Positions 63,911 to 64,000 of a stretch of 64,000 nt of DNA are shown here, in pieces. The notes below the pieces were generated by a model. It worked only from the letters and a program-made list of their open reading frames with translations, made no database searches and was not told the DNA's origin. Location: positions 143,710-207,709 of the forward strand of contig NZ_MPPI01000006.1 of assembly GCF_001895925.1 (NCBI RefSeq), in the 5' to 3' direction. A program made the translations under genes and the position numbers. Source of the DNA: Phormidesmis priestleyi ULC007 (GTDB lineage Bacteria; Cyanobacteriota; Cyanobacteriia; Leptolyngbyales; Leptolyngbyaceae). Each line of letters starts with the position of its first letter. Position 1 is the stretch's first letter.

Positions 63911-64000
63911 GAGGGTGTTTTAAAAGTTGTAGCGGGTCAAATTTTACGCCAAGCGCTTGACCATAATCCGAATCATTGCCAGATAGATAAAGGTCTCTGA
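63911..64000 (-). mobile_element. IS5-like insertion sequence, one end
   Basis: GAGGGTGTTTTAAAAGTTGT from 63911 is a probable terminal inverted repeat. Just inside it, a minus-strand reading frame entering from the window edge ends ETFIYLAMIRIMVKRLA and TAA (63944-63946), the C-terminus typical of IS5/IS1031-type transposases. TTA or TAA next to the end (63907-63910) fits the TNA target of that group. The rest of the element is beyond the window. Confidence 0.72.

Overview
This 64 kb window looks like chromosomal DNA of a cyanobacterium, most likely a filamentous Leptolyngbya/Oscillatoriales-type organism. The octamer GCGATCGC (HIP1) and its GATCGC variants occur throughout. The gene families are also typically cyanobacterial: AAA-like/WD40 proteins, DUF3122, Rcp1-type regulators, Wzc-like export proteins and many Ser/Thr kinases. 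The taxonomic call is inference. No rRNA or tRNA gene and no CRISPR array was recognised.

Layout. 1-4 kb: a sugar ABC transporter permease (cut by the window edge), its lipoprotein binding protein, and a divergent second binding protein. 4-10.5 kb: a STAND-like AAA/WD40 protein and a helix-turn-helix AAA protein, divergent from a Ser/Thr kinase. 11-24.2 kb: the most unusual region. Ten same-strand genes encode four acidic coiled-coil proteins, a glycine-rich protein with a C-terminal restriction-fold nuclease domain, a probable immunity protein, a polysaccharide export protein (OPX), a Wzc-like co-polymerase/kinase, a Ser/Thr kinase with WD40 repeats, and an FHA-domain membrane protein. I read it as a candidate kinase/FHA-controlled surface or effector system with a polymorphic toxin inside.

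24.5-32.6 kb: a chemosensory operon (MCP, CheW, CheA hybrid, CheB, response regulator-adenylate cyclase) with no cheR. Its CheA carries an in-frame copy of an interspersed repeat. Its CheB appears to have lost the catalytic aspartate.

32.9-49.3 kb: mostly minus-strand genes for small membrane or secreted proteins, two P-type ATPases (one MgtA-like), a serine hydrolase, a rhodanese and an FMN-binding protein. They are interspersed with short gene remnants (mgtA 3' end, carotenoid-desaturase-like 3' end, DUF3122 3' end, a Tat-type N-terminus), so the region appears to be decaying or rearranged. A possible small RNA lies near 43.9 kb.

49.4-64 kb: an internally deleted transposase, an alpha/beta hydrolase, glycerol kinase, a DUF1206 protein, a two-component cluster (PAS histidine kinase, Rcp1-like regulator, hybrid kinase), ClpC, a GlsB-type stress membrane protein, a broken IS110 transposase, and a response regulator whose partner kinase gene is interrupted by an IS5-like element at the right edge.

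At least two related hairpin-forming repeat families with terminal inverted repeats (shared core around TCAAAGTCCCCCAGAAT) are scattered through the window, at 2.2, 4.0, 27.4, 30.9, 32.7 and 58.5 kb.
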